Shown here in pieces: positions 28,927 to 37,771 of a stretch of DNA of 60,411 nt. A program made the translations under genes and the position numbers. The notes below the pieces were generated by a model. The model worked only from the letters and a program-made list of their open reading frames with translations, was not told the origin of the DNA and ran no database searches. Source of the DNA: Beijerinckia sp. L45 (GTDB lineage: Bacteria > Pseudomonadota > Alphaproteobacteria > Rhizobiales > Beijerinckiaceae); NCBI RefSeq assembly GCF_009765775.1, contig NZ_LMUU01000096.1, positions 14,446-74,856 of the forward strand, in the 5' to 3' direction. Each line of letters starts with the position of its first letter. The stretch's first letter is position 1.

Positions 28927-29271
28927 TCATCGATCATCCACGTCCGGCGGCGCAGCGTCCGCCCAAATGCCGGCGAGAGCGGACCGCGTAGCGCACCTCG
29001 CGAACCAGGGTAGGAGGTCGGTCTCGAACCCGTAGTTCGCCACACGGCCGCGGAGAGGTCCTCGTTGCGACAGGATGGAGACGCACTGCCGCGTGCAGGC
29101 GGCCATGCGGACGTTCGCGTCCCCGCCGACCTTCTGCGCGATGGCGCCGATCTGCGGGTACATCCGTAGGCGTATTCGTCGAGCCATGTGGGCATCGGTC
29201 CCAATTCTTTCGTTGCGTCCCTTGCGCCGCCGTTCGATCGAAGTGGCGCAGGTGTTGCAGAGGGTTCGCAT
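28927..29271 (-). CDS. small hypothetical protein
   Basis: A 114-aa basic protein. The ATG at 29271 is preferred because GGAGG lies five bases upstream. An N-terminal CNTC pair and three further cysteines are visible, with a MARRIRLRMYPQIGAIAQKVG helix in the middle. It lies 31 bases after the gene at 29303-30115 on the same strand, forming a two-gene unit. No family is recognised. Confidence 0.45.
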   Translation of the reverse strand: MRTLCNTCATSIERRRKGRNERIGTDAHMARRIRLRMYPQIGAIAQKVGGDANVRMAACTRQCVSILSQRGPLRGRVANYGFETDLLPWFARCATRSALAGIWADAAPPDVDDR

Positions 29272-29302
29272 CGCAACCTCCGTCTTTGCGATCCGGGCCG
29301 GC

Positions 29303-30115
29303 CTAGCCTCGAGGGGCGTCCGCCCGCGCATGGCCGTCGAGGATCCGATCGTACGCATCGAGCATCTTGACGACGCAGCCCGCGGCCACGGGGAGCCTGC
29401 GCTCGACGAAATCGAGCGAGAGCACGATGTCCGCCGGCCGCGGACCGACCAGCAGGGCGACGATGATGTCGTTCCTCTCGTCCTCGGGGCTTCCCTCGTC
29501 GGTCTCTACGACCCAAAGGCGCAGGCCGCCCGGGCCATCGGGGATGTCGTCGACGGACGCTTCGTCTTGCCCGACCGGACGGGCCGCGTCGTTGCGATCG
29601 CGGTCCACGCATCGGCGTTCGACGGCGGCGGCCTCCTCGAGGAACTCGGTGACGTCGCCAAGCGAAGCCGGGAGCCGTCTAGCCCAGCCGTCAAGATCGA
29701 GGCCCCGTCCGGCGACCCCTTCGAGGACGAGGGCCCGCCGCCGGCCGCGCTTCGGCGTGGCGGGCGCCGTCCCCAGGGGAGGGCGCGATGTGGCATCGAA
29801 GAAGTCCGTGAGGATGTCGACCGCCAGGCGGCGCCCGTGCGGCGTCGCAAGTGGCAGGGCGACATCCGCTTGGCGGTTCCTGCGCATCGAAGCACCGTCG
29901 ATTTCGATGATCCACGCCTCGAGCGACGATGTGCCCTCCCTCGTTTCGGGGCCGCGCGCTTCGGCGATCTCACGCATGCAGGCGCTGACGAAGCGGTCGA
30001 CGTACCTGCGGGGACCCGGCAGCGAAGCGCCCAGCAGGCGCGCGTGCTCCGCGCGGCGGCCGAACGAGGCCAGGAGGGCCATGTCGGGTGCAGGCTTGGC
30101 TTTGATGTCGTTCAT
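29303..30115 (-). CDS. hypothetical protein
   Basis: A 270-aa soluble protein without signal peptide or membrane segments. The start ATG has GAGAGGAA about six bases upstream. Visible segments include SSLEAWIIEIDGASMRRN and LRLWVVETDEGSPEDE. Near the C-terminus is a hydrophobic strand pair, DIIVALLVGPRPADIVLSLD. Composition is natural (balanced hydrophobic and charged), so I accept it as a real gene, but the family is unknown. It is co-oriented with the small gene downstream. Confidence 0.55.
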   Translation of the reverse strand: MNDIKAKPAPDMALLASFGRRAEHARLLGASLPGPRRYVDRFVSACMREIAEARGPETREGTSSLEAWIIEIDGASMRRNRQADVALPLATPHGRRLAVDILTDFFDATSRPPLGTAPATPKRGRRRALVLEGVAGRGLDLDGWARRLPASLGDVTEFLEEAAAVERRCVDRDRNDAARPVGQDEASVDDIPDGPGGLRLWVVETDEGSPEDERNDIIVALLVGPRPADIVLSLDFVERRLPVAAGCVVKMLDAYDRILDGHARADAPRG

Positions 30116-30941
30116 GTGGATTCCTCTCGGGGCTTGTTTGGATGCGGTTGTCGCCGTTGATGCCTTTTTCGCGTGATTTCGTCCGGCGGCACGATGCGGA
30201 CGATCCGACGGGGCTGCAGTGCCCGGAGACTTCCGCTGTTCGAAGAAGGCAGCGGCCGTCGTGCGCCACCCATTCGATCCATGCAGGGCGGCGGAGGAGG
30301 CAAACCACCGCTATGGCCTATCTCGTGTCCGCGACCCCAACCTCTGATCCCTCGTTTCGCGTCGCGTGTGTCTCCCCCGCCGACACGTCTTCGGAGCGTC
30401 GCCGCCTTCGCCCCCATTCCTCATCGGATGTGGCGCCGCAAGCGGATTCGTGCGCCGCGCGGCGTCAACGCCGTCCCGTTCGACGCGGTAGGCGCAAGAC
30501 AGGCAGGTTTCGATGCTGCGCCGTCGTTTGGATACGAACATCCGGCCGGTACGCGGTGCACGGTCTTTGGCGACGATGAGCAGTCGGGCCGACAAGGTCG
30601 CGGCAAAGACGCGTTGATCGAGCGTTCGGCGGTGTCTGCGGTCCCGGTGCAAAACCTGGCGAGTGTTGCTTTGGCGGCGCCGAACTGCAGACCCTGTTCG
30701 TACCGACTATGCCGTCGTCAAGGGGGACGATCCCCGATCCGGCTCACAAGTCTGCGTGGCTTCGGATGCGCCGGGCCAGCCCGGCGCACGCATGGACCGG
30801 AGTCTATGATACCTTTGTCTGAGGCCGCACGCAGTCTTGGGAATAAGGCCGATGTACGCTTGCGAGAAGCCACGTAGTAACTCCAGGCTCCGGTATCAGC
30901 GTCGCAAGAACGGTAGTCCGGTCGAGGATCGAGCGGGACGG
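30116..30941. other. 826-bp region without a supported gene
   Basis: Only Arg- and Pro-rich shadow-type frames are open here. I see no terminator, tRNA or insertion-sequence end. It marks the left edge of the accessory region. Confidence 0.4.
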
Positions 30942-31412
30942 CTAGTCTTCCTTAGAAGGTATGACCGGTAAGATCCTGCCTGTGCGTCGCATGACAGCGG
31001 GGCGGAAGATAAGACAAGCCCATTTCGGTAGATCTGGACTCGTGAGTAGACCGTCCTTTACTTTTTTGAGGAAAGGCAGGCTTGGGCACTTCACCTTCAG
31101 CTTCGGATCGTTCCGAACTAGATCATAGACCTCTTCCCGTTGGCGACTGGTCGCGGAAGCGTACTCGATGTAGCTGCGGTGTTTTACGATCTTCCATGGC
31201 ACTTCGCCGACCTCGATGACGGACGTCTTGTCGCATTCATCGAACCAACTGCAGATAGGCACCGATACGAGGCGGTTTTCTACGATACCGACGATCACGT
31301 GGGCGTGCCTGTCCTGCAGGGAAGGTCCCGTGTCCGGGTAGTTCACGACGTCGCCAACGAGGATCGTGATCTCTTTCGCGGCGACGGTCGTGGTTGTCTT
31401 CCTCCTGTCCAT
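30942..31412 (-). CDS. putative toxin of a Panacea-type toxin-antitoxin pair
   Basis: A 156-aa protein. The N-terminal half (ILVGDVVNYPDTGPSL, then HAHVIVGIVENRLVSVPICS and VIEVGEVPWKIVKHRSYIEYA) has the small beta-barrel pattern of PemK/MazF-like proteins, so an RNA-targeting toxin is likely. A basic C-terminal tail follows. The ATG at 31412 shares one base with the antitoxin stop (TGATG), so translation is coupled. The family is not named with certainty; partner and gene order are the main support. Confidence 0.6.
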   Translation of the reverse strand: MDRRKTTTTVAAKEITILVGDVVNYPDTGPSLQDRHAHVIVGIVENRLVSVPICSWFDECDKTSVIEVGEVPWKIVKHRSYIEYASATSRQREEVYDLVRNDPKLKVKCPSLPFLKKVKDGLLTSPDLPKWACLIFRPAVMRRTGRILPVIPSKED

Positions 31413-31990
31413 CAACGCCTGCCGCGAACCATGCGACGCGTACGCGCTACGCGCTTTGCGTAGGCGACAGGATCTTCCTTCTTTAATGTCGCCGCCAACT
31501 CGACGTCGTCGATCTTCTTCCGCCCCGTCTCTACCTCAACGTATTCGGGAAGATCGTGGGTGTGCTTACGGATCTCGCTGGTCGACATGTGGCCGACTTC
31601 GGCATGTACGGCTTCGATCAAGTCGATGTCCGTATCGCTCAGCTCGTCGAAATCGTCCTCCGACAGCCTTTCGGAAACTTGTACGTTCCTACGGTTCGCC
31701 ACCGTGATGAATTTGCTCCAGGTCCCTTCGTCCGCCTCCCCGTTCATTCCGTTTAGGCTGTTGGTGCCGCCAGGGCCGTGGGGCAAGGAGAAGTTCTCGT
31801 CGAAGAACATAGGCCTTCCGTGCAGCTCGACCGACTTTCTTTCGACGAGGTAGAGCAGCTTCACCAGCTTTAACTTATCCAGGCGCCCGCCGGCCCGAAT
31901 GAGGAAGACGGCCGCCACCTGCGCCGCCTTCGATGCTTGGTATCCTGCGATGACGGCCATTTCAGTAGGGTCCACGTTCTCCGGCACCAT
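31412..31990 (-). CDS. Panacea-domain (SocA-like, DUF4065) antitoxin
   Basis: A 192-aa protein. The N-terminal Panacea/SocA-like core is clear: AAVFLIRAGGRLDKLKLVKL, then LYLVERKSVELHGRPMFFDE and FSLPHGPGGTNSLNGMNG. Panacea domains are hyper-variable antitoxins that neutralise many unrelated toxins by direct binding. A perfect palindrome TTAAGATCTTAA lies 13 bases before the ATG, where an autoregulatory operator would be. It is the first gene of the pair, with the toxin gene directly behind. Confidence 0.8.
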   Translation of the reverse strand: MVPENVDPTEMAVIAGYQASKAAQVAAVFLIRAGGRLDKLKLVKLLYLVERKSVELHGRPMFFDENFSLPHGPGGTNSLNGMNGEADEGTWSKFITVANRRNVQVSERLSEDDFDELSDTDIDLIEAVHAEVGHMSTSEIRKHTHDLPEYVEVETGRKKIDDVELAATLKKEDPVAYAKRVARTRRMVRGRR

Positions 31991-32002
31991 GGAATCAAAT
32001 CC

Positions 32003-32014
32003 TTAAGATCTTAA
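32003..32014. promoter_or_regulatory. palindromic operator candidate of the toxin-antitoxin pair
   Basis: TTAAGATCTTAA is a perfect 12-bp palindrome. On the coding strand it runs into the AAGGA ribosome site before the antitoxin start, suited to repression by the antitoxin complex. Confidence 0.55.
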
Positions 32015-32195
32015 CGGACGCGACATTCGTCGCTGAAATTTCGAGGAGCATTCGGCCCGCTTCGAGCCCCCGCGCAATCGGCTGGATCAGACGCTAAGTC
32101 CCGCTTCCAGGTCCGACAGACATTGGGGTGGTTAAAATTATTCTGCAATAACAGTGACTTATGAAAATTGGGTTGGCTTAATTGAGCATTGAGTC

Positions 32196-32225
32196 CCCTC
32201 AAGTACGGTGCGGTATACTTGAGGG
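32196..32225. repeat. 10-bp perfect inverted repeat with 10-base loop
   Basis: CCCTCAAGTA (32196-32205) pairs with TACTTGAGGG (32216-32225). It lies in the AT-rich 345-bp gap between the antitoxin gene and the 3' end of the nuclease-like gene, with no T tract at either side. It may be an operator, an RNA hairpin or the end of a mobile element. The rest of the gap (31991-32335) holds no gene. Confidence 0.5.
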
Positions 32226-32335
32226 CCTAAATGCCAAAACGATCCATAACAGAAGGTTTGTAGTCAAACTCTTTGAGCAATCTCGATCTTGTCGACAAAG
32301 CCTAGATTGGTGGCTTCCGTCGTGATGAGAGTCGT

Positions 32336-34363
32336 CTACTTGAGAAGTTTGGCGGCCATCTCCATCGTCTCGTCGTGACGCCAAGCGTGGGCGAGTTTCC
32401 TCCCAAATCGGATGGAGCCATCGGCTGGGGATAGGGCAAGACCGTACCAGGTGTCGACGCGCTGGCGGTACTTGCGTAGCATCATATGCGTTTCCAACCG
32501 ATCTTCGGCCTCGATCCGGGGCGCGGAATTGGCATGAACGGTAATGCCGGTATTCGAGAAGCCGAACCCGAAGTCGGATGATCCGTGCCGTCTCGCGTTC
32601 TCAAGGACCTCGTCCACGCCATCCCGCAACCTCTTCAGCGAATTGCCGCTGAGTTGGTAGATCAGCAGCACCAAATCTATCATGGCGCCGTGCGGACAGG
32701 CCTCGATCGACTCGATCATCGCGTCGAGCCTTGAGCCTTCCAATGCCGTGAGGATGCCGGCGGGCGTCCGACGTCCAGGCAGTCCAAGCCTGCGCGCCCC
32801 CATCGCGATTTCCACGTCGGCCGCGAAGTCGTCCTCCAGCATCACGAAGTCATATTCGTCGTCGAGCCACAGGTTGTTCTTGAGATGGTAGGACAGGAGC
32901 GTGATCTCGTGGTGGATGTGCACCTTGGAGCCGTGGATCGCGCGCAATTCCATGTAGCTGAGGAAGCGCGCGGGCCGGTGCAGCATCTCCGCCATGACAT
33001 CCAGCATGAACACGTCGATGATGAGCGGCGGGAGCACCCCGTCCTCCTTGCGTTGGACGAGGAACTGCCCGGTCTGGAACGCGAGGGCGGGATAGTGGTC
33101 GGCGACTAAGCAGATCGGAAAGACCTGCGCGGGCTTTTCCGATAGATCGAGCTTCCGCCCGTCCGCCGTGACGAAGCGCAAGCGCGGGTTGCCGAGCGCC
33201 GCCGCGCAGTCCATCGCCTGGTCGTAGGCGTCCTGCACCGCACCCTTGAAGTCACTCTTGAGTTGGCGGTCGTCTCCCCTACGGGCTTCGAGGGTCAGCC
33301 GCTTGGATTTGGCTTGCAGCACCACGGCCCGGTCGCCGAACAGTGCCAGCACGTCGATCTCGCCGAGGCGTTCGCCCTTACCTCTCTCGATCTTGACGCC
33401 GCGGTGCACCCTTGCAGGGCCGAACACCGCCTCAAGGCGCTCCAGCGCGAAGGTCTCGGTAAAGTCGCCGCGATGCTTGAGGGCCCTTTGCGCATAGGCC
33501 TTGTCGGCGCACAGCCAATAGAACGGCGACTCGTAGATCGCTTCGGCCAGCGCATTGAAGTGGAACAACAGAAAGCGTCCGTCTCCCGCGGAGACGATCG
33601 GGGATGCGTTCACCGCGTTGAAGTCGTGCAGCCTGGTGAATCCTGGGTTCCTGTGGCCGGGCGGCAGGGCGAACGCGAGGACGCAATTCCCGATGGTCGC
33701 CGGCGGCAGGTCGACGTAGGGGGCAAGCTCCGCGACGGTGAAGGAGAAGGCTTCGAGAAGACGCACGTCGCCCATCTCGGTTAAGCCACCCGAGGCGACT
33801 GCCCTCAATCGCTCCGTCGCGAGCGACGCGGTCGCCCTGGCCACCGCGATCATATCGTTGATAGACGCACCCTTGTTCGCAAGGATCCACGCATGGTCCG
33901 CCGCGTACTTCCTGGTGGCGAACTCGCAGGTCTGGAACGAAAAAGCGCCCTCGCCGCCGTAGAAGATCGGCTCGCGCATCGCATCGCCTACCAGCCACGC
34001 GCCGGATTCTCGACCTTCCGCACCAGCCGTTCCAACCGTTTCGACCCACGGTCTGCTCAGAGCGTCGTGCAGTTCGCTGAGCAGCGCCTCGACACGCCGG
34101 GTAACGGATGCAAGGTCGATCGGCGGCGGCGCGGCGTAGTCAGGATCGGCCCTTACCATCAGGCCTATCAACGTGGACATCTCCGTGCGGATCACGCGCG
34201 ACCGCGAGTAGAGGTGTCCCATGTCCTCCGCGGTCATGTCCTCCTTGAACCATACGAAGTTGTCCCGCACGGACAGAAAGGCGACGACGTGCGCAAACCC
34301 CGGCTTGGCCGCTAGCGCGGCAAGCTCCTCGAACACCTCTTGCTCCGGTCGCACCGGCTTCAT
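32336..34363 (-). CDS. large protein with Mrr/NERD-like nuclease core
   Basis: A 675-aa soluble protein. At residues 334-355, LGEIDVLALFGDRAVVLQAKSKRL gives Asp337 and Gln350-x-Lys352. This is the D...QxK signature of the PD-(D/E)XK fold as in Mrr and NERD proteins, preceded by a helix (ETFALERLEAVFG). The N-terminal 300 and C-terminal 300 residues match no domain I can name. It lies between the toxin-antitoxin pair and serine-recombinase genes, which points to an accessory defence protein. Direct proof is lacking. Confidence 0.6.
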   Translation of the reverse strand: MKPVRPEQEVFEELAALAAKPGFAHVVAFLSVRDNFVWFKEDMTAEDMGHLYSRSRVIRTEMSTLIGLMVRADPDYAAPPPIDLASVTRRVEALLSELHDALSRPWVETVGTAGAEGRESGAWLVGDAMREPIFYGGEGAFSFQTCEFATRKYAADHAWILANKGASINDMIAVARATASLATERLRAVASGGLTEMGDVRLLEAFSFTVAELAPYVDLPPATIGNCVLAFALPPGHRNPGFTRLHDFNAVNASPIVSAGDGRFLLFHFNALAEAIYESPFYWLCADKAYAQRALKHRGDFTETFALERLEAVFGPARVHRGVKIERGKGERLGEIDVLALFGDRAVVLQAKSKRLTLEARRGDDRQLKSDFKGAVQDAYDQAMDCAAALGNPRLRFVTADGRKLDLSEKPAQVFPICLVADHYPALAFQTGQFLVQRKEDGVLPPLIIDVFMLDVMAEMLHRPARFLSYMELRAIHGSKVHIHHEITLLSYHLKNNLWLDDEYDFVMLEDDFAADVEIAMGARRLGLPGRRTPAGILTALEGSRLDAMIESIEACPHGAMIDLVLLIYQLSGNSLKRLRDGVDEVLENARRHGSSDFGFGFSNTGITVHANSAPRIEAEDRLETHMMLRKYRQRVDTWYGLALSPADGSIRFGRKLAHAWRHDETMEMAAKLLK

Positions 34364-34626
34364 TTCCGTCGTCGGCCTCTGGAGGCAGCCCCATATGCAA
34401 GGATGCGGGCCGCTCGAGCATGATGCTGGTTGCGTATTGCTTTCCGCAATCGCAGCGCGAAGCGCTACATACCGACCGCCATCTGGTTACGCAACGCGTC
34501 GCCGCCGTGCGCTCGAAGGCATGAGGATCGCGGCTTTTCCTACAGCGGAAGCGGTGACGTCCAACGCCTTCATCTTAGCGCCGCGGATGAACGGAAACAC
34601 TGCAGCAGTGGTCCCGCTCACGACGT

Positions 34627-37389
34627 TCAGCTTGCCTTCCTGAAGTCCGGCACGGCGATCTTGGCGTTGGCCAATGCGCGTTGTTGCGCGGCCTTCCTGA
34701 CCCCCAGGCCCTCCTTCTTCAGAGCGGCCCATATCGCGTTCCCGGAGACGTTCTTCGAGAAGACCTTCGACACGTGCAGCTTAAGCGTCGAAAGCCCGAT
34801 GGGTGCCCCGGGATCGTAGGGATTGATACCAGCTTCGAGGAGCGGTTTCAGCTGACGAGCTTCTTCGGGGGTGAGCCGGGCGGGGGCCCCTCCACGCCAG
34901 TGTGAGGCCTCCAACCCGCTCGGCCCCACCGCACTGAAGATCGAAGACCACTTGGCGACCGTGACGGGGGCGATCCTGTTCCTGGCGGCGACCTGCCAAT
35001 GAACGATGTTAGGCTCGCGCGTCTGGGCAACCACCTCGAGACGAAACTTGAGCAGTGGCTGCTTCGCCGCCACGCTGAGGCTCCGGATCTCGGCCGACGT
35101 CATACCGGCATAGGGTTTGACCGCGAGTGCGGTCGATCTGCGGTAATTGGTGCCATTCCAGCGCGTGGTATCGGCGCGTGCGATCTCGTCCGGGAAGTCT
35201 GCCTTGAGTATTTCGAGGCAGCGGTCCCAGCCGTGGCACCATACCAATCGCTTGAAGGCCTTCCTGAACAGATCGGGCTCCCCGAAACGGGACGGGATCT
35301 CCGGTAGCCGCTTGCCCGTCTTCATAAGGAACATCAAGCCGTTGAAGAGCAGCCGCGGTCCCCCCACGTCGTCGAACCTGCCCTTGCCGGCTTCGGCGCT
35401 GATGGCCTCCCACGCCTCATCGCTCAGGTCGTGCTCGCCATTGTCGGCGATCGCCGCAAGGTCCGCGCTGCGTTTTGCCGCCGCCTTGGCGCTCGCCGCC
35501 GCATTCGTCTCCAGGATGTTGTAGGAGACCCTGTGGACCGACTGGAGCGGGAATAGCGGCCACTCCGAGCCGGCTACGCCGACGAGTTTGGCGACGTCCG
35601 TGTCGATCTCGATCCAAACGGTGCCATCCTCGAGTGGGGCCTCGACCTTGACGGAACGCACGAGGCTCCGGATCGACCCCACGAGGATGCGGCCCTCCGC
35701 GGTCTCCGGGCGGAAGGGGGTGCTGTCGATCATCATCTGCAACGCCCCCGCCAGGGTATCGAGCTTCGCAAGTCCGACAAGGCTCTTCGCCGAAGCCTTG
35801 AGGTCGCTCAGATCCTTGAGCGCCTTGTTCTTGGCGGCGGTCGCCCGCTGGCGCTGGTAAGCCGCCTCCGCAATGTCGAACCCCGCCATGGTTTTATGGT
35901 CGAACGAATAGTCGAGCGCGTTCTGGTGGTGTTCGATGTCTGCTTCGAGGCGCTGCCTCTTCCGGTTCAACTCGTTTGCCGCCATCGCGGCGCCGGAGGC
36001 GTATTCGGCGCGATACTGGGTGATTTGATCGGGGCCTAGGACGCGCTCCGCCAGATGGCGGAACACCTGCTTCTCGAGTACAGAGGTCTCATGGACGCCA
36101 ACGCCGCAGCAACGGTCTGGAAGGGTCGACGCGGTCAGGCAGCGCACGCATGGCGTCAACCACGAGTTCGAAGTCGCCTCCAGCTTGCTGCCGCATCCGC
36201 AACGGTAGAGGCCGGTCAGGGCGTATTGCCCGTGATGGGCCACTCTGACGCCCAGGGCGTCACCGATGCCCTTGCGGATCGCGAACACCATTTGCCATAG
36301 GTATGGCGGGACGATTTCGAGTTTCGCGTTGTAGTTCTCGACCCACTGGTCCCGCGGTCGACGGCGGTAGCCTACGATCAGGTTGGTCGCCGGGTCGCGG
36401 ATGGCCTCCTTCTTGGCGTAGGTGATGCAGCCCATGTAGATGGCGTTGTCGAAGAGGCAATTGACCATCCATGGCGACCACTGGCACCGGCAACTCGCTT
36501 CGTTCAGCTTCTCGCGATCGATCTTTTGGAACTCGCTGGGTTCTGGAACCCGATTCTCGCTCAGATGGCGTGCGATGACGATTGGCTGCACCCCCGCGGC
36601 ACGCTGTCTGAAGGCGTAGAGCACCCATTCGGCTCGTTCGGGAGCGATGACATGGACGCCTTTTAGCGTTCTGTGCCGCAAGTAACCCATGGAAACCTTG
36701 CTCGGAACGCGGCCGTCGGCGACCATGTTGCGGACGCCTGCGGCGAGTTGCGCCTTCATGCGTTTCAATTCGCGGCCGCCGAAGACGGCCTCGAACATGA
36801 CCTCCATGTCGGAGATCTTACCCTTGTCGACGGTATGGAATTCGGCCTTGGCCCTTTCGATGACTTTCCAGACGTAAAGGAGATCGGACGAGTCGCGGGA
36901 TGCGCGGGACGCGGTGAAGGTCAGGAAGATGTCCGCCGTCTCGTCTGTCAGGAGGCCGAGCGCTTCTTCAAGGCCCGGTCGTCCGAACCGCGTGGTCCCG
37001 GTGCATCCTTCATCGACTTTAACGGCGACGATGGTGCCGTCTATCCTGAGGGCGTAGCGCTTGATCTCCGCGAGTTGCGTCGGCAGGCTGGTCTCCTGAT
37101 CGTCCGTCGAGTTCCGCAGGTAGGCCACGATGTTGCGGCGGCCGGCGTGGCGAGCCGATGGCTGGCCGGCGTGCTTGTCGAGATATCCCTCGGGCAGCAG
37201 GGCCGCGGTATTCCGGAGATCTTCGCGCAGATTTGCCGGGCCTTCCACGTCGAGAAGCCCCGGAGGCGAGGGGTAAGGTGGCGACGGGCGCAGTGCACGC
37301 CCGATCGCGTCATCCTGCGCCGCAACCTCGGCGATGGCCGATTGAGCTTCCATCAAGTATTCGAGGTCGTTCGTCATCCTATCTGTCAT
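34627..37389 (-). CDS. large serine recombinase with transposase-like C-terminal DNA-binding region
   Basis: A 920-aa protein. After an 85-residue extension comes a resolvase domain (88-200) with YLRNSTDDQ (catalytic Ser94) and TASRASRDSSDLL. The recombinase domain (225-375) and a zinc ribbon (RCGCG at 396-400, CVRC at 414-417) follow, with a coiled coil at about 470-540. Beyond the normal end, residues 650-735 (LSDEAWEAISAEA.., LLFNGLMFLMKTGKRLPEIP, FRKAFKRLVWCHGWDRCLEI) look like the N-terminal domain of IS5-type transposases. Residues 790-900 look like an IS630-type helix-turn-helix. The gene overlaps the preceding small one by 11 bases. It probably catalyses integration or excision of the element. 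Confidence 0.82.
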   Translation of the reverse strand: MTDRMTNDLEYLMEAQSAIAEVAAQDDAIGRALRPSPPYPSPPGLLDVEGPANLREDLRNTAALLPEGYLDKHAGQPSARHAGRRNIVAYLRNSTDDQETSLPTQLAEIKRYALRIDGTIVAVKVDEGCTGTTRFGRPGLEEALGLLTDETADIFLTFTASRASRDSSDLLYVWKVIERAKAEFHTVDKGKISDMEVMFEAVFGGRELKRMKAQLAAGVRNMVADGRVPSKVSMGYLRHRTLKGVHVIAPERAEWVLYAFRQRAAGVQPIVIARHLSENRVPEPSEFQKIDREKLNEASCRCQWSPWMVNCLFDNAIYMGCITYAKKEAIRDPATNLIVGYRRRPRDQWVENYNAKLEIVPPYLWQMVFAIRKGIGDALGVRVAHHGQYALTGLYRCGCGSKLEATSNSWLTPCVRCLTASTLPDRCCGVGVHETSVLEKQVFRHLAERVLGPDQITQYRAEYASGAAMAANELNRKRQRLEADIEHHQNALDYSFDHKTMAGFDIAEAAYQRQRATAAKNKALKDLSDLKASAKSLVGLAKLDTLAGALQMMIDSTPFRPETAEGRILVGSIRSLVRSVKVEAPLEDGTVWIEIDTDVAKLVGVAGSEWPLFPLQSVHRVSYNILETNAAASAKAAAKRSADLAAIADNGEHDLSDEAWEAISAEAGKGRFDDVGGPRLLFNGLMFLMKTGKRLPEIPSRFGEPDLFRKAFKRLVWCHGWDRCLEILKADFPDEIARADTTRWNGTNYRRSTALAVKPYAGMTSAEIRSLSVAAKQPLLKFRLEVVAQTREPNIVHWQVAARNRIAPVTVAKWSSIFSAVGPSGLEASHWRGGAPARLTPEEARQLKPLLEAGINPYDPGAPIGLSTLKLHVSKVFSKNVSGNAIWAALKKEGLGVRKAAQQRALANAKIAVPDFRKAS

Positions 37390-37771
37390 TTCCGAAGCTC
37401 CTCACGATCGCTGCTTCGATTCCGCTCGGTTTTGGCACCGACCTGGCGCTCAGGTGACGAGCGAAGACGTCAGCCGGACGCTTCGCGGCGAACTGTCGGA
37501 AGATGAAGCGGAACAATTCCGCCCGCTCCTTGTGGATGATGCCGGTTTTCCCGGCCGCAAGGATCCGCAGGCGGTATGCAGACCGATCTCTCTGGATTGG
37601 ATCCGGCGCGACCGTGACGTACGTCGCCGCCGGAAGTGAAGACGTCGTGGTCAAGAGTCCGCGACTGGTTGCAGTCTTTTCGCTCGCGCACTTGCCAATC
37701 GCTGGTAAGCACAAAGGTACCTGATGCGATGTGTTGCAGATCGGGACTTCCCCACGTTCGATCACGCTCAT
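37379..37771 (-). CDS. short recombinase-domain protein (serine recombinase fragment)
   Basis: A 130-aa reading frame. Residues 66-115 (YRLRILAAGKTGIIHKERAE, then LFRFIFRQFAAKRPADVFAR and HLSARSVPKPSG) match the start of the Recombinase domain, which in normal large serine recombinases follows the catalytic domain. The gene overlaps its upstream neighbour by ATGA and its downstream one by 11 bases, so it is translated in series with both. It could be a decayed piece joined by overlaps, or a small DNA-binding accessory subunit. The N-terminal 60 residues look unstructured. Confidence 0.6.
   Translation of the reverse strand: MSVIERGEVPICNTSHQVPLCLPAIGKCASEKTATSRGLLTTTSSLPAATYVTVAPDPIQRDRSAYRLRILAAGKTGIIHKERAELFRFIFRQFAAKRPADVFARHLSARSVPKPSGIEAAIVRSFGNDR

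Noticed and set aside
30311-30652. 113-codon minus-strand frame in the empty stretch left of the toxin gene
   Set aside because: Arg-rich shadow-type text with no ribosome site.
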